Notes under the pieces: generated by a model
Told to the model about the DNA's origin: nothing
What the model saw: only the letters and a program-made list of their open reading frames with translations
The model's database searches: none
Made by a program: the position numbers and the translations under genes
Assembly: GCA_902789725.1 (NCBI GenBank)
Contig: CADAPC010000004.1
Coordinates: 54,301 to 118,300, forward strand
DNA: 64,000 bases
Origin: an uncultured Bacteroidales bacterium
Lineage (GTDB): Bacteria; Bacteroidota; Bacteroidia; Bacteroidales; Bacteroidaceae
Reading direction: 5' to 3'
Shown here: positions 42,379 to 51,029 of the stretch, in pieces
Position numbering within the stretch: the stretch's first letter is position 1
How the letters are laid out: every line of letters starts with the position of its first letter

Positions 42379-43509
42379 TCACTTCACATATTTGTAGTAT
42401 TCGCAAGCGGCCAGGAGCCATGCGCCTGTGCCGAAGGGGGCTTGCGACTGCGCATTGACGGTGCGAGTGGGGTCGGGCTTCTCGCCAATGGGCTGCACGT
42501 AGCCGATGCTGCCGTCGGGCTGGAGGGCGATGGTGGAAAGGTATTTCCAGGCCTTGTCGATGACGGGCTGGTATTGCCTGGCTGGGAGGATGCCGTTGTT
42601 CACTCCCCACAGGATGCCGTAGGTGAAGAAAGCTGTGCCGGATGTTTCATAGCCGGGAGCATCGTCGGGGCAAAGGATGGAGCGAGTCCAGTAGCCTTCG
42701 GGCTGTTGGGTGCGTGCCACGCCAGCGGCGAGTTGCTTGAAGCGGTCGAGGTAGAGGGCATAGTATTTGCTGTCTTTCGGAACGTCCTGCAGCACTTTGG
42801 CCAGCCCCGCCAGCACCCAGCCAGCTCCGCGTGCCCAGAAGGATTTCCCCTCGTTGCAAGCGGTCTTCACCTTCGGATAGATGTACTTCCCGTCGCGGTA
42901 GTAGAGCTGGGCTTCCTTGTCGAAGAGCAGCTCGTCAGTCCACTTGAAGCATGCGTATTGCTTGTCGAGCAGTTTTTGGTTGTGGGTGACGGTGTAGAGC
43001 TTAGAGAAGATGGGCAGCCCCATGTAGAGGGCATCGGCCCACCACCAGTAGTCGGTGTCGGGGGTGGAAGCTTGGTAGCACATCACCTCTAAGGCGCGCT
43101 CAATGCGTTCGGCGCGGTGCTCGTGCTTGTAGAGGTCGATATATACTTGGAAACAAATCTGCCAGTCGGCAAAGAGCACGTGGTTCATGCCTTCGCCGTA
43201 GGTCTTGTATTGCCATTTCGTCTTGTCGGTTTGGGTAGCACCTTTCCAGTGGTTATATTCAGCCCAATCGATGGCATAATCAAGATAAGCCTGCTTGCCG
43301 GTCAGGTTATATACTTCTTGATTGCCTGTAAAATAGGCGGCATTATCCCAAAATCCGCGACACTTGGGGGTGTTGTGGCTTTGCCAGTAATCGTTCACTT
43401 TCTCAATGGTCGAGAGTACTTCCTGCTGTCGCTGGGCGGTGTTTGTCTGCGCTGCGGCAGTTTGTGCCATCAGGGCAATGCCAGCGATGAGTGTTGAGAT
43501 TCTTTTCAT
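42379..43509 (-). CDS. Glycoside hydrolase family 88/105 protein (unsaturated glycuronyl hydrolase)
   Basis: Secreted or periplasmic (alpha/alpha)6-barrel enzyme of 376 residues; the first 20 residues form a signal peptide (MAQTAAAQ at its end). The GH105 family removes unsaturated galacturonyl or glucuronyl residues left by pectin and rhamnogalacturonan lyases. Sequence landmarks are YWWWADALYMGLPIF, KSFWARGAGWVLAGL, the SGTAFFTYGI segment and QAPFGTGAWLLAACEYY. No susC/susD or other carbohydrate genes lie nearby; it sits 13 bp after cca and before lpxK, which is unusual. The exact glycan cannot be inferred. Confidence 0.88.
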   Translation of the reverse strand: MKRISTLIAGIALMAQTAAAQTNTAQRQQEVLSTIEKVNDYWQSHNTPKCRGFWDNAAYFTGNQEVYNLTGKQAYLDYAIDWAEYNHWKGATQTDKTKWQYKTYGEGMNHVLFADWQICFQVYIDLYKHEHRAERIERALEVMCYQASTPDTDYWWWADALYMGLPIFSKLYTVTHNQKLLDKQYACFKWTDELLFDKEAQLYYRDGKYIYPKVKTACNEGKSFWARGAGWVLAGLAKVLQDVPKDSKYYALYLDRFKQLAAGVARTQQPEGYWTRSILCPDDAPGYETSGTAFFTYGILWGVNNGILPARQYQPVIDKAWKYLSTIALQPDGSIGYVQPIGEKPDPTRTVNAQSQAPFGTGAWLLAACEYYKYVK

Positions 43510-43522
43510 GTTGTTGGTTTTA

Positions 43523-45031
43523 TTAGTTAGTAGTTTTCAGTCCCATTTTTGCGGCTTCGTCCATGAGTAGTTGCTTGGCCGCTTCGTATTCGTTGGGAAT
43601 TTTCCCGTCGAGGATGGCATCTTTGATGACTTGTTTCAGCACGCCCACTTCCTTGCTGGGTGACAGACCGAACATCATCATGATTTCCTCGCCGCTGACG
43701 GGAGGCTGGAAGTTGCGTATGCGGTCTTTCTCTTCAATCTCCACCAGCTTGGTGCGCACGGCAATGAAATTGTCGAGGAATTTCTTCTTCTTCACCTCGT
43801 TTTTCGATGTGATGTCGGCCGTGCTGAGAATCATCAGGTCGTCAATGTCGTCGCCCGCTTCGAAGAGTAGTCTCCTAATGGCACTGTCGGTCACTTCCTC
43901 GTCGGCGATGACGCTGGGACGCATGTGGAGCTGCACCAGCTTCTGCACAAACTTCATCTTTTCGTTCATGGGCAGTTTCATGCGCCGGAAGATGGCGGGA
44001 ATCATCTTTTCGCCAATGTCATTGTGGTTGTGGAAGGTCCATCCCTGCAGGGGGTCGAATCGTTTTGACTTGGGCTTTCCTATGTCGTGCAGGATGGCTG
44101 CCCAACGAAGCCACAGAGCGTGGTCCTTGGGCGAATTCCACTGGCCGTTTCCGGGGGGAAGATTGCCAAAGTCTGCTGTCGCCTTCGCCACGTTGTCCAG
44201 CACTTCGAGCGTGTGGTAGAAATTGTCCTTGTGTCCTCTGCCGTTCTTGGTCTCTACTCCTTGCAGTTGCACCAGCTCTGGGAAGATGAGAGGGAGTAGG
44301 CCGCATTGTTCTAATTCCATGAATCCTTTGGAAGGGATGGGGGAAAGGATGATTTTGTTCAGCTCGTCGGCAATGCGTTCGGCCGAAATGATGCTGATGC
44401 GCTCCTTGTTGCGGCTCAGGGCTTGGAACGTATCTTCCTCGATGTGGAAGTTCAGCTGAGTGGCGAACCGTATGCAGCGCATCATGCGCAAGGGGTCATC
44501 GCTGAAGGTGATGTCGGGGTCGAGGGGAGTGGCGATGGTTTTATCTTCCAAATCGGCCAATCCATCGAAGGGATCGACCAACTCGCCAAAGCGGTCCTTG
44601 TTCAGGCACAGGGCCATGGCGTTGATGGTGAAGTCGCGACGGTTCTGATCTTCCTCCAGCGTGCCGTCTTCAGTGACAGGCTTGCGCGAGTTGCGGTCAT
44701 AGCTTTCCTTTCTTGCTCCCACGAATTCTATTTCCAACTGTCTGTGTTTCAGTTGGGCGGTGCCAAAATTCTTGAAAATGGCAATGTGTACTTTCTTTCC
44801 CAGTTTCTTGCTCAACGCTTCGGCAATGGCTATGCCAGGACGTTCCACGCGCCGTTGGGGATCCACCACCACGATGTCTATGTCGCTCGATGCGCGTTCA
44901 AGAAAGAGGTCGCGCACCCATCCGCCTATTACATAACAATCCAACCCCAGTTCTTCTGCTGTGTCGGAAATGAGGTGGAAAAACGGATGGTCTATCTTGT
45001 TGACAATTTCTTCGTGAGAAAGAATTTTCAT
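43523..45031 (-). CDS. cca: tRNA nucleotidyltransferase (CCA-adding type) with HD domain
   Basis: Class II nucleotidyltransferase-fold enzyme, 502 residues, predicted to add or repair the 3' CCA of tRNAs; poly(A) polymerase activity is the alternative. The head domain has VIGGWVRDLFL and SDIDIVVV, whose two aspartates (Asp50, Asp52) bind metal; RRDFTINAMAL follows. The middle contains DDPLRMMRCIRFATQ. The C-terminal HD phosphohydrolase domain has LRWAAILHDIGKPK. The N-terminus fits the ATG at 45031. A minus-strand TATATTTG box lies about 47 bp upstream. Confidence 0.92.
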   Translation of the reverse strand: MKILSHEEIVNKIDHPFFHLISDTAEELGLDCYVIGGWVRDLFLERASSDIDIVVVDPQRRVERPGIAIAEALSKKLGKKVHIAIFKNFGTAQLKHRQLEIEFVGARKESYDRNSRKPVTEDGTLEEDQNRRDFTINAMALCLNKDRFGELVDPFDGLADLEDKTIATPLDPDITFSDDPLRMMRCIRFATQLNFHIEEDTFQALSRNKERISIISAERIADELNKIILSPIPSKGFMELEQCGLLPLIFPELVQLQGVETKNGRGHKDNFYHTLEVLDNVAKATADFGNLPPGNGQWNSPKDHALWLRWAAILHDIGKPKSKRFDPLQGWTFHNHNDIGEKMIPAIFRRMKLPMNEKMKFVQKLVQLHMRPSVIADEEVTDSAIRRLLFEAGDDIDDLMILSTADITSKNEVKKKKFLDNFIAVRTKLVEIEEKDRIRNFQPPVSGEEIMMMFGLSPSKEVGVLKQVIKDAILDGKIPNEYEAAKQLLMDEAAKMGLKTTN

Positions 45032-45077
45032 GGGGGCCTTGTTGTTGGTCTAATTAAAACTGATGTTTAATTGGTTG

Positions 45078-45085
45078 CAAATATA
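45078..45085 (-). promoter_or_regulatory. -7 box of cca
   Basis: TATATTTG on the minus strand, 47 bp upstream of the cca ATG. The -33 position lacks a clear TTTG. Confidence 0.45.
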
Positions 45086-45252
45086 GAGAAAAAAACCGAA
45101 ACGGAATGTCTATATGTAAAAAAAATAAAAAATGTCAAACAGAAAAATATAAAAATGGGGCTTGTATGCCGTACACCCCCCATTTTTTTGTACAGATATC
45201 AGCTCTCAGTTCCGTTGTCGTTTGTTTTTCTTCTTCCATCGGAGTGGAACTT

Positions 45253-45873
45253 TTATTCTTCCTCCTCTTCTTCACTTAGGTAGCTGTCGCTGGTGCTTTC
45301 TATCTGATCCAGTTTCCCGTTCTTCCAGGCATACACTTCGTGGTAAGTGTCGCCTACGACCGTGCTGTAGTTGCTGACAATGGTTTTGTTGTCGGCATCT
45401 ATTTCAACGTTGACGATGTCCTCCAGTTCTGCCACCCGGTCAAAGCTTTGGGTTTCATTATTCCACACGAAGCCTGCGTAGGAAAGCATGGGAAAGTTGC
45501 TGGGGTTCACTCCGAAGTCGCCTAAACATACCAGCACATCAGGGAATCCGTCGAAGTTGAAGTCTTGTTCCTCCACTTCCATTCCTCCCATCAAATCTTC
45601 GTCCTTTGACCACAAGAGTTCGCACACAAAGCGCTGCGTTTTCTCGCCCGACTGGCAGGTAAGTACCACTGCGTTCACTTGGCCTTCTTCGTCTTTCTGG
45701 AAAGAGGTCTGGAAGGTGTAGCTGGCGCGTGCTGACGGAGTTTCTTCTGCAGAAGGCGCAGCTTTTGTGGCTATGGAATCTTGGGTGTCTGCATCCTCGT
45801 TTGATGTGGAGGGCTGGTTGTTGTTGCATGCCATTGCGAGTAAGGCGATGGCCATAAGAAAATATTTTTTCAT
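45253..45873 (-). CDS. Lipoprotein with XAC2610-like C-domain, function unknown
   Basis: Lipoprotein of 206 residues: signal MKKYFLMAIALLAMAC with Cys16 as the lipidation site, then an Asn/Ser/Thr/Asp-rich linker (residues 17-50). The globular part contains EEQDFNFDGFPDVLVCLGD followed by GFVWNNETQSFDRVAEL. This acidic FNFDGFPD loop with a WN-ETQ.F segment is like XAC2610-type and FG-GAP-type domains. The C-terminus is a run of glutamates. It lies 52 bp downstream of the WG-repeat lipoprotein and is probably co-transcribed with it. Confidence 0.75.
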   Translation of the reverse strand: MKKYFLMAIALLAMACNNNQPSTSNEDADTQDSIATKAAPSAEETPSARASYTFQTSFQKDEEGQVNAVVLTCQSGEKTQRFVCELLWSKDEDLMGGMEVEEQDFNFDGFPDVLVCLGDFGVNPSNFPMLSYAGFVWNNETQSFDRVAELEDIVNVEIDADNKTIVSNYSTVVGDTYHEVYAWKNGKLDQIESTSDSYLSEEEEEE

Positions 45874-45925
45874 ATCTGATGATAGGATGATAGGATGGTT
45901 GATTAATGTGGTTGAAATAAAGTGG

Positions 45926-47095
45926 TTAATAATTGAGAGTACTGTTCCCCTCCAAGTCTATGTAGCCTTGCTTGTCGCCCTTCTGAATTTTCACGATGCC
46001 TTCGTGGAAGTCTTCATAGGCAATATATTCGCAAGGAATCACCTCTTTCCCTGTTCGGTCTATGTAGCCTTCGTGGTCACCTCTCCACACTCGGGCACGA
46101 CCATCATGGAAGGGGTGCGCATCCCTGTACAGGTTCTCTTTCAACTGAATGACCAGTTTGCCCGTTTTGTCGATGTATCCAATGGGCGTGCCCCAATGGT
46201 GTATCATGGCCAGGCCTTCGCTGAAGTCGCGACCGGCAACACCACGGTCCAGCGTGATAACGGTCTTGCCCGTTTTGTCAATATATCCCCAGCGATCTTG
46301 CTCTTCATCGAAGATGGATGCAAGGCCTTCGCTGAAGGAACAGGCTGTCAAAAACTCTCTTTCAAAAGCTTTCTTGCCCGTCTTGTCGATGAATGAAACT
46401 CGCTCCCTTGCCGGATCCGTTACGACGAGCGCAAGGCCATCGTGGAAACCTTCAGGGTTCTCTTCTGCTCTTGAACTATACTTGCAGGGAATGACCAGCT
46501 CTCCTTCTGTGTTGATAAAGCCCCAGCCGTTGCCTTCATACACCAGTGCCATTCCGTCGGAGAACGTGTCGGCCCACTCCCACTTTTTGCCTCCAAAGGC
46601 TGGCTTGCCTGTTTTGTCTATGTAGTAATACTTGCCGTCGTCTGAACAGTATTTGCAAGCATATCCGTCGCTAAATTGGCTCGGGCCGCCGTCGTGTGTT
46701 TCGAAGAGTAGCTTTCCATCGTGGTCGAAGTAGTACCAAGTGTCTTCCTTGTTTTTGTGGCAGCACATGATGCCATCTGAATAGGTGAATACGGAATAGT
46801 CATACTCAAACGGAATGATGACCTTTCCCTTCTTGTCGATGACGCCCAATTTGCCCTCTTTGTTAATCACAGAGGCTCTGCCCTCGCTGAAATTCATGAC
46901 GCTTTCAGCTCCCTCAATCACTTTGGCAATGGCTTTCAGATTATACTTATCACTTTCAATCTCCGCACTTTCAGCCTGCACCTCGGCGGCGAGGCTATCG
47001 GTCTCAGCTTCCTTGGACAATCCGTCCGCTTTCTTTTCGTTGCACGATGCCATTAGCATCAATGCAATGGCTGAGAAAAAAAAACTTTTTTTCAT
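45926..47095 (-). CDS. WG-repeat lipoprotein
   Basis: Lipoprotein of 389 residues, signal MKKSFFFSAIALMLMASC (Cys18). After a 40-residue acidic linker it consists of about ten WG-type repeats of roughly 30-35 residues, each with a core like GYIDKTGKTVI or GVIDKKGKVII. Such repeats form a beta-propeller-like or elongated scaffold; functions are mostly unknown. The final repeat ends in GYIDLEGNSTLNY. A TACTTTTG box lies on the minus strand at 47149-47156, 54 bp upstream of the ATG. Confidence 0.85.
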   Translation of the reverse strand: MKKSFFFSAIALMLMASCNEKKADGLSKEAETDSLAAEVQAESAEIESDKYNLKAIAKVIEGAESVMNFSEGRASVINKEGKLGVIDKKGKVIIPFEYDYSVFTYSDGIMCCHKNKEDTWYYFDHDGKLLFETHDGGPSQFSDGYACKYCSDDGKYYYIDKTGKPAFGGKKWEWADTFSDGMALVYEGNGWGFINTEGELVIPCKYSSRAEENPEGFHDGLALVVTDPARERVSFIDKTGKKAFEREFLTACSFSEGLASIFDEEQDRWGYIDKTGKTVITLDRGVAGRDFSEGLAMIHHWGTPIGYIDKTGKLVIQLKENLYRDAHPFHDGRARVWRGDHEGYIDRTGKEVIPCEYIAYEDFHEGIVKIQKGDKQGYIDLEGNSTLNY

Positions 47096-47148
47096 GATTT
47101 TGGTAATGTTAAGTTATAAGTAGTAATTTATTTGAGCTTTTTCGAGGA

Positions 47149-47156
47149 CAAAAGTA
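47149..47156 (-). promoter_or_regulatory. -7 box of the two-lipoprotein unit
   Basis: TACTTTTG on the minus strand, 54 bp upstream of the WG-repeat lipoprotein start. No clear -33 box. Confidence 0.45.
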
Positions 47157-47225
47157 CAAAATGTTGTTCAGATAGCCTAACATTTTCTAAAATAAGTGCT
47201 AACTTTACTGCCAAAATAATGAAAT

Positions 47226-47771
47226 ATGAAAAGATTTCTTTATATCATAGCACTTCTTCCTCTGCTTTTTAGTTGTGAAAACCGTCCTTCGTTGGTTGAA
47301 CAGCGCAAAGCCGAAATCAAACAGAACGATTCTCTGGAACTTGTTCGGGCACGAGCGGATTTGGCGCAGGCTGACAGTGTGACCACCTTTAAGGAACTGG
47401 AACTGGCTGATTTGCAAAAGCAGTTTATTTTTGAGAAACAAGAAAAGTTCCAAACCATTGGTTGCTATGTTTTGCCTTCTTATGCTGGAAGTAAGGCTAA
47501 GTTTTCGTTTTTCCCGGAAGTAGAAGAGGGGGGAGCGCTTCTTTTAGTATCGATTGATAAGAAACGGAACTATACCTTTAAGGAGATTCCTCTCGCTGAC
47601 CCCAATTACGAAGCCTATCTCCCATCAGGCTTATCGACATCAGTGAAAAACGACATTGCCCAATGCTGCACGCTTGCAAAGGCGATTCAAGATTTACAAG
47701 CAGCGCGTGAATTGCAAGAAAAACTTACGCTGAAAGTCCTCTTCTATGAAAAGAAAGGAGAAAGCCGTTGA
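47226..47771 (+). CDS. Small lipoprotein, unknown function
   Basis: Lipoprotein of 181 residues; signal MKRFLYIIALLPLLFSC (Cys17), followed by a charged coiled-coil segment (about residues 25-75). A beta-rich middle contains FSFFPEVEEGGALLLVSIDK, and a second helical segment (ARELQEKLTLKVLFYEK) ends the protein. I do not recognise a family. A near-consensus TAACTTTA lies just upstream at 47200-47207. A hairpin overlaps its stop codon and separates it from the convergent tsf gene. Confidence 0.7.
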   Translation: MKRFLYIIALLPLLFSCENRPSLVEQRKAEIKQNDSLELVRARADLAQADSVTTFKELELADLQKQFIFEKQEKFQTIGCYVLPSYAGSKAKFSFFPEVEEGGALLLVSIDKKRNYTFKEIPLADPNYEAYLPSGLSTSVKNDIAQCCTLAKAIQDLQAARELQEKLTLKVLFYEKKGESR

Positions 47772-47786
47772 GCCTTCTCCTTTCTT
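47751..47786. terminator. Bidirectional terminator between the small lipoprotein gene and tsf
   Basis: AAGAAAGGAGAA (47751-47762) pairs perfectly with TTCTCCTTTCTT (47775-47786) around a 12-nt loop. T-rich sequence follows on each strand, and the stem spans the stop codon of the plus-strand gene. Confidence 0.85.
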
Positions 47787-47816
47787 CTTTATTAAGATAT
47801 GTGTATCTGCTTATGA

Positions 47817-48809
47817 TTACTCAGCGCGGAGTGTGAAACGCTTGAAGTCAGTTACTGTAAGCTCCTTGTCGATGCTCTTCAGGTACTGAGCCACAGAAAT
47901 CTTGTTGTCATCGATGTAGGCTTGATCGAGCAAGCAGTTCTCTTTGTAGAACTTAGCAACCATACCTTTGGCGATGTTCTCAATCATTTGTGGCTTCAGG
48001 TTAGCCTCAGCGTCCTTTGCTGCACTTACCTTGATTTCACGAGCCTTGTCGGCCTCTTCCTTTGTCAACCAGCCCTTTGCTGTGTTCGACTCAATGTGGT
48101 CTTCTGTATCTACGTGAGCAGGATTGATGCCAGCCTTCTTCAGCGCATTTTCTACAGCCTTGCCAATCTGGTTCTGCTTGGCCTTTTCAACAGCGGTGCG
48201 CAACTCAGTGTCCTTCACATCCTGTGGCACACCAGCCTCGTCAAGAGCTACAGGCGACATAGCGGCAACCTGCATGGCTACACCCTTGCCAGCCTCTTCG
48301 AAACCCTTCTTGTTCAGCACAACAAGAGCGCAGAGGAAGTTCTGGTTCATGTGGTTGTAAGCAACAATGTCCTCACCTTCCACATAGTTGAATCCGTCAA
48401 GTTCCATCTTCTCGCCAGTCACACCCGAACGGTTTGTGATGGCATCCTTGATGTTCTCACCGTCGATAGTCAAAGCGTTCACCTCGTCCATGCTCTTGCA
48501 CTTGTTAGCCACAACAGCATCGATAATCTTTGTTGCAAGGGCTACGAAGTCTGCATTCTTAGCCACGAAATCGGTTTCGCACTTCAGTGCAATCATTGCA
48601 CCATAGTTGCCATCTACTTTTGCAAGTACACAACCCTCAGCAGCCTCGCGGTCAGAACGCTTAGCGGCTACAAGCTGCCCCTTCTTGCGAAGGATTTCCA
48701 TTGCAGCCTCCATGTCGCCGTTGGCCTCTGTGAGAGCTTTCTTGCAGTCCATGAGGCCTGCCTGAGTCTTTTTGCGGAGTTCGTTAATCTCCTGTATAGT
48801 AATTGCCAT
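47817..48809 (-). CDS. tsf: Elongation factor Ts
   Basis: Nucleotide-exchange factor that regenerates EF-Tu-GTP. The 330-residue protein has the EF-Ts UBA-like N-domain (VNELRKKTQAGLMDCKKAL with I in place of the first V) and the core LKCETDFVAKNADFVALA motif. The length is slightly above the E. coli protein, typical for Bacteroidota. It follows rpsB by 27 bp and ends before a bidirectional terminator. It closes the rplM-rpsI-rpsB-tsf operon. Confidence 0.96.
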   Translation of the reverse strand: MAITIQEINELRKKTQAGLMDCKKALTEANGDMEAAMEILRKKGQLVAAKRSDREAAEGCVLAKVDGNYGAMIALKCETDFVAKNADFVALATKIIDAVVANKCKSMDEVNALTIDGENIKDAITNRSGVTGEKMELDGFNYVEGEDIVAYNHMNQNFLCALVVLNKKGFEEAGKGVAMQVAAMSPVALDEAGVPQDVKDTELRTAVEKAKQNQIGKAVENALKKAGINPAHVDTEDHIESNTAKGWLTKEEADKAREIKVSAAKDAEANLKPQMIENIAKGMVAKFYKENCLLDQAYIDDNKISVAQYLKSIDKELTVTDFKRFTLRAE

Positions 48810-48836
48810 AATTTTATTTGAATATTAAGTTTTTTA

Positions 48837-49640
48837 TTATTCAGCTGCTGGAGCCTCAGTTTCTTCTGCTGGTGCTTCCTCTTCAGCCTCTTCTACTGTG
48901 GGAACTTTGCCTTCCTTCTTCTCTGCGTTAGCTTCCTGGTCGGCCTTCTCCACCTTGCGCTCCTCAAGACCTTCCTTGATAGCCTCGCACACAACGCCGA
49001 GAATCAAGTCGATTGACTTTGTAGCATCGTCGTTTGCAGGAATCACGAAGTCAATGTTGCGTGGGTCGGAGTTTGTATCAACAATGGCAAACACGGGGAT
49101 GCCCAAACGGTTTGCCTCGCTCACTGCGATGTGCTCCTTCATTACGTCAACCACAAAGAGGGCTGAGGGCAAACGAGTCAGGTCGGCGATAGAACCGAGG
49201 TTCTTCTCCAACTTAGCACGCTTGCGACGAATTTGGAGATTCTCACGCTTTGAGAGCTTGTCGTATGTACCATCGTTCAAAAGCTTGTCGATGTTAGCCA
49301 TCTTCTTCACAGCCTTGCGGATAGTGGGGAAGTTGGTCAACATGCCGCCTGGCCAACGCTCAGTCACATAAGGCATGCTTACTGAAGATGCCTTTTCTGC
49401 GATGATTTCCTGTGCCTGCTTCTTTGTGCCGACAAAAAGGATGCGCTTGCCGCTCTTGGCAATCTGCTTGAGGGCATCTGCTGCCTGGTCGAGCTTAGCA
49501 ACTGTCTTGTGAAGGTCGATGATGTGAATGCCATTGCGCTCCATGAAGATGTAGGGAGCCATAGCGGGGTTCCACTTGCGCTTCAGGTGACCAAAGTGTG
49601 CACCTGCTGCGAGAAGAGAATCAAAATCTGTTCTTGCCAT
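48837..49640 (-). CDS. rpsB: 30S ribosomal protein S2
   Basis: Ribosomal protein S2 of 267 residues. The N-terminus (LLAAGAHFGHLKRKWNP) and the segments ILFVGTKKQAQEII and YVTERWPGGMLTNF are diagnostic, as is FAIVDTNSDPRNIDFVIPAN. The last 35 residues form an acidic Glu/Ala/Pro tail, beyond the conserved fold, as in many Bacteroidota S2 proteins. A 207-bp leader with a hairpin separates it from rpsI. Confidence 0.97.
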   Translation of the reverse strand: MARTDFDSLLAAGAHFGHLKRKWNPAMAPYIFMERNGIHIIDLHKTVAKLDQAADALKQIAKSGKRILFVGTKKQAQEIIAEKASSVSMPYVTERWPGGMLTNFPTIRKAVKKMANIDKLLNDGTYDKLSKRENLQIRRKRAKLEKNLGSIADLTRLPSALFVVDVMKEHIAVSEANRLGIPVFAIVDTNSDPRNIDFVIPANDDATKSIDLILGVVCEAIKEGLEERKVEKADQEANAEKKEGKVPTVEEAEEEAPAEETEAPAAE

Positions 49641-49851
49641 AATTTTTTTGAATTGTTTACTTTCTTTTTGAGTTAATGTTTGGTTTTAACCAACCCGTAG
49701 GTCGCTCTTTTTTTTGCGAGAGAGCCTACGAGTTTAGATACTAAACGATTATCTTTGTTCTCCCTTGTCTTCCAATAATTTGTCTTCTGATAATTGGTCT
49801 TTCAATAAGATGAGTAAGACAATTGAAACCGAAAGAGCCGGGATGAAACTT
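49641..49851 (-). promoter_or_regulatory. rpsB leader with hairpin
   Basis: The 211-bp spacer between rpsI and rpsB holds a hairpin whose outer stem is CGTAGG (49696-49701) with CCTACG (49725-49730) and whose inner stem is TCGC/GCGA, separated by a bulge. On the minus strand the loop is A-rich, so it is not a simple terminator. A leader that controls rpsB-tsf, for example by S2, is possible but unproven. Confidence 0.35.
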
Positions 49852-50244
49852 TTAACGCTTAGAGAACTGGAAGCGGCGACGAGCCTTTGGCTGGCCTGGC
49901 TTCTTACGTTCAACAGCACGTGCATCACGTGTGATGAAGCCTTCAGCACGGAGTGCCTTCTTGTCTTCTTCGTTAATTTTCACAAGTGCACGGGCGATAG
50001 CGAGGCGGAGAGCCTGACTCTGGCCTGTGTAGCCGCCACCAGCGAGGTTTGCCTTGATGTCATACTTTTCAGCAACACCAAGGAGATTGAGTGGCTGCTT
50101 CACCACGAACTGTACGAGTTCTGATGGGAAATAATCAGCAAGTTCACGCTTGTTGATTGTGATTTTACCAGTACCTTCTGTAAGGTACACGCGAGCAACG
50201 GCGCTCTTACGACGGCCGATTGCATTGATATATTCTACTGCCAT
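49852..50244 (-). CDS. rpsI: 30S ribosomal protein S9
   Basis: Ribosomal protein S9, 130 residues. Opening MAVEYINAIGRRKSAVARVY, middle GGGYTGQSQALRLAIARAL, and the basic C-terminal tail ending KARRRFQFSKR, whose last residues reach the P-site tRNA. It follows rplM by 11 bp, the conserved rplM-rpsI pair. Confidence 0.97.
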   Translation of the reverse strand: MAVEYINAIGRRKSAVARVYLTEGTGKITINKRELADYFPSELVQFVVKQPLNLLGVAEKYDIKANLAGGGYTGQSQALRLAIARALVKINEEDKKALRAEGFITRDARAVERKKPGQPKARRRFQFSKR

Positions 50245-50255
50245 ATACCTTATTC

Positions 50256-50717
50256 TTATTTGAGGGTGTTAATATCAAGTGTTTCTGGCTTCTGAGCGTC
50301 CTTGTCGTGCTCAGCGCCTTCAAAAATGTAGAGGTTCTTCAGAAGCTTGCTGCCAAGGATGCCCTTGGGGAGCATGCCCTTCACTGCATGACGGAGCACT
50401 TTCTCATATCCGTTTGGACGCTTCACCATTTCAGCATAAGTTGCCTTGTGCTGACCGCTTGGATAGCCTGAGAAAGTGATGTAAATCTTCTGAGACTCCT
50501 TTGCGCCAGTAACCTTGATTTGGTTGGCATTGATAACAATTACGTTGTCGCCACAATCCATGTTGGGTGTGAAGACGGGTTTGTACTTTCCGCGAAGTAC
50601 CTTTGCTACTTTAGATGCAAAACGTCCAAGAGTCTGTCCTGCTGCATCCACTACCACCCACTTCTTGTCTGCTGCTTCGGGGGTGATGTAGCTTGTCTTA
50701 AAACTGTTTGACTGCAT
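50256..50717 (-). CDS. rplM: 50S ribosomal protein L13
   Basis: Ribosomal protein L13, 153 residues. Diagnostic stretches are KKWVVVDAAGQTLGRFASKV and NMDCGDNVIVINA near the N-terminus, and HAVKGMLPKGILGSKLLKNL in the C-terminal half. First gene of the rplM-rpsI-rpsB-tsf operon, with a leader of about 205 nt after a TACCTTTG promoter box. Confidence 0.97.
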   Translation of the reverse strand: MQSNSFKTSYITPEAADKKWVVVDAAGQTLGRFASKVAKVLRGKYKPVFTPNMDCGDNVIVINANQIKVTGAKESQKIYITFSGYPSGQHKATYAEMVKRPNGYEKVLRHAVKGMLPKGILGSKLLKNLYIFEGAEHDKDAQKPETLDINTLK

Positions 50718-50939
50718 TTTAACCTTTTTGGTTTTAAATAATTAATAATGTGTGTTCGCTGCCAGCTCGGCTCCGAAGAACTCGACTGACGTACTGTGCC
50801 CATCGGCTTTGCTCCGTAGAGTTAATCCTTTGGGTTTTCTGCGTTTCACGGACCGCACTCCCTTTGTTGAGATAGTGCTATCCACACAGAGTCTGAGACC
50901 TTTTTGTGGCCTCTCGATAGAAATCGGCTTGCAAAGGTA
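50718..50939 (-). promoter_or_regulatory. Promoter and long 5' leader of rplM
   Basis: A minus-strand TACCTTTG at 50939-50932 is followed by about 205 nt before the rplM ATG. The leader is GC-richer than the flanks, has no open frame of note and could fold extensively. I recall published candidate L13-binding leaders in Bacteroidia; an autoregulatory L13 leader is therefore plausible, but I did not test the structure against a model. Confidence 0.5.
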
Positions 50940-51002
50940 CGACTTTTTGTGAAAGTGACAATGATTTTTTCTTCTTTTTTCGTTTCTTATTCAAGAATTT
51001 GC

Positions 51003-51010
51003 TACCTTTG
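51003..51010 (+). promoter_or_regulatory. -7 box of the CotH-RICIN gene
   Basis: TACCTTTG, 20 bp upstream of the ATG at 51030. The longer frame back to 50904 starts before this box, so it is rejected. Confidence 0.55.
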
Positions 51011-51029
51011 CATCAAAATTGACCCATTT

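Noticed and set aside
49696..49730. Hairpin upstream of rpsB as a Rho-independent terminator
   Set aside because: The loop and not the 3' flank is A/T-rich, and no T-tract follows the stem on the minus strand.
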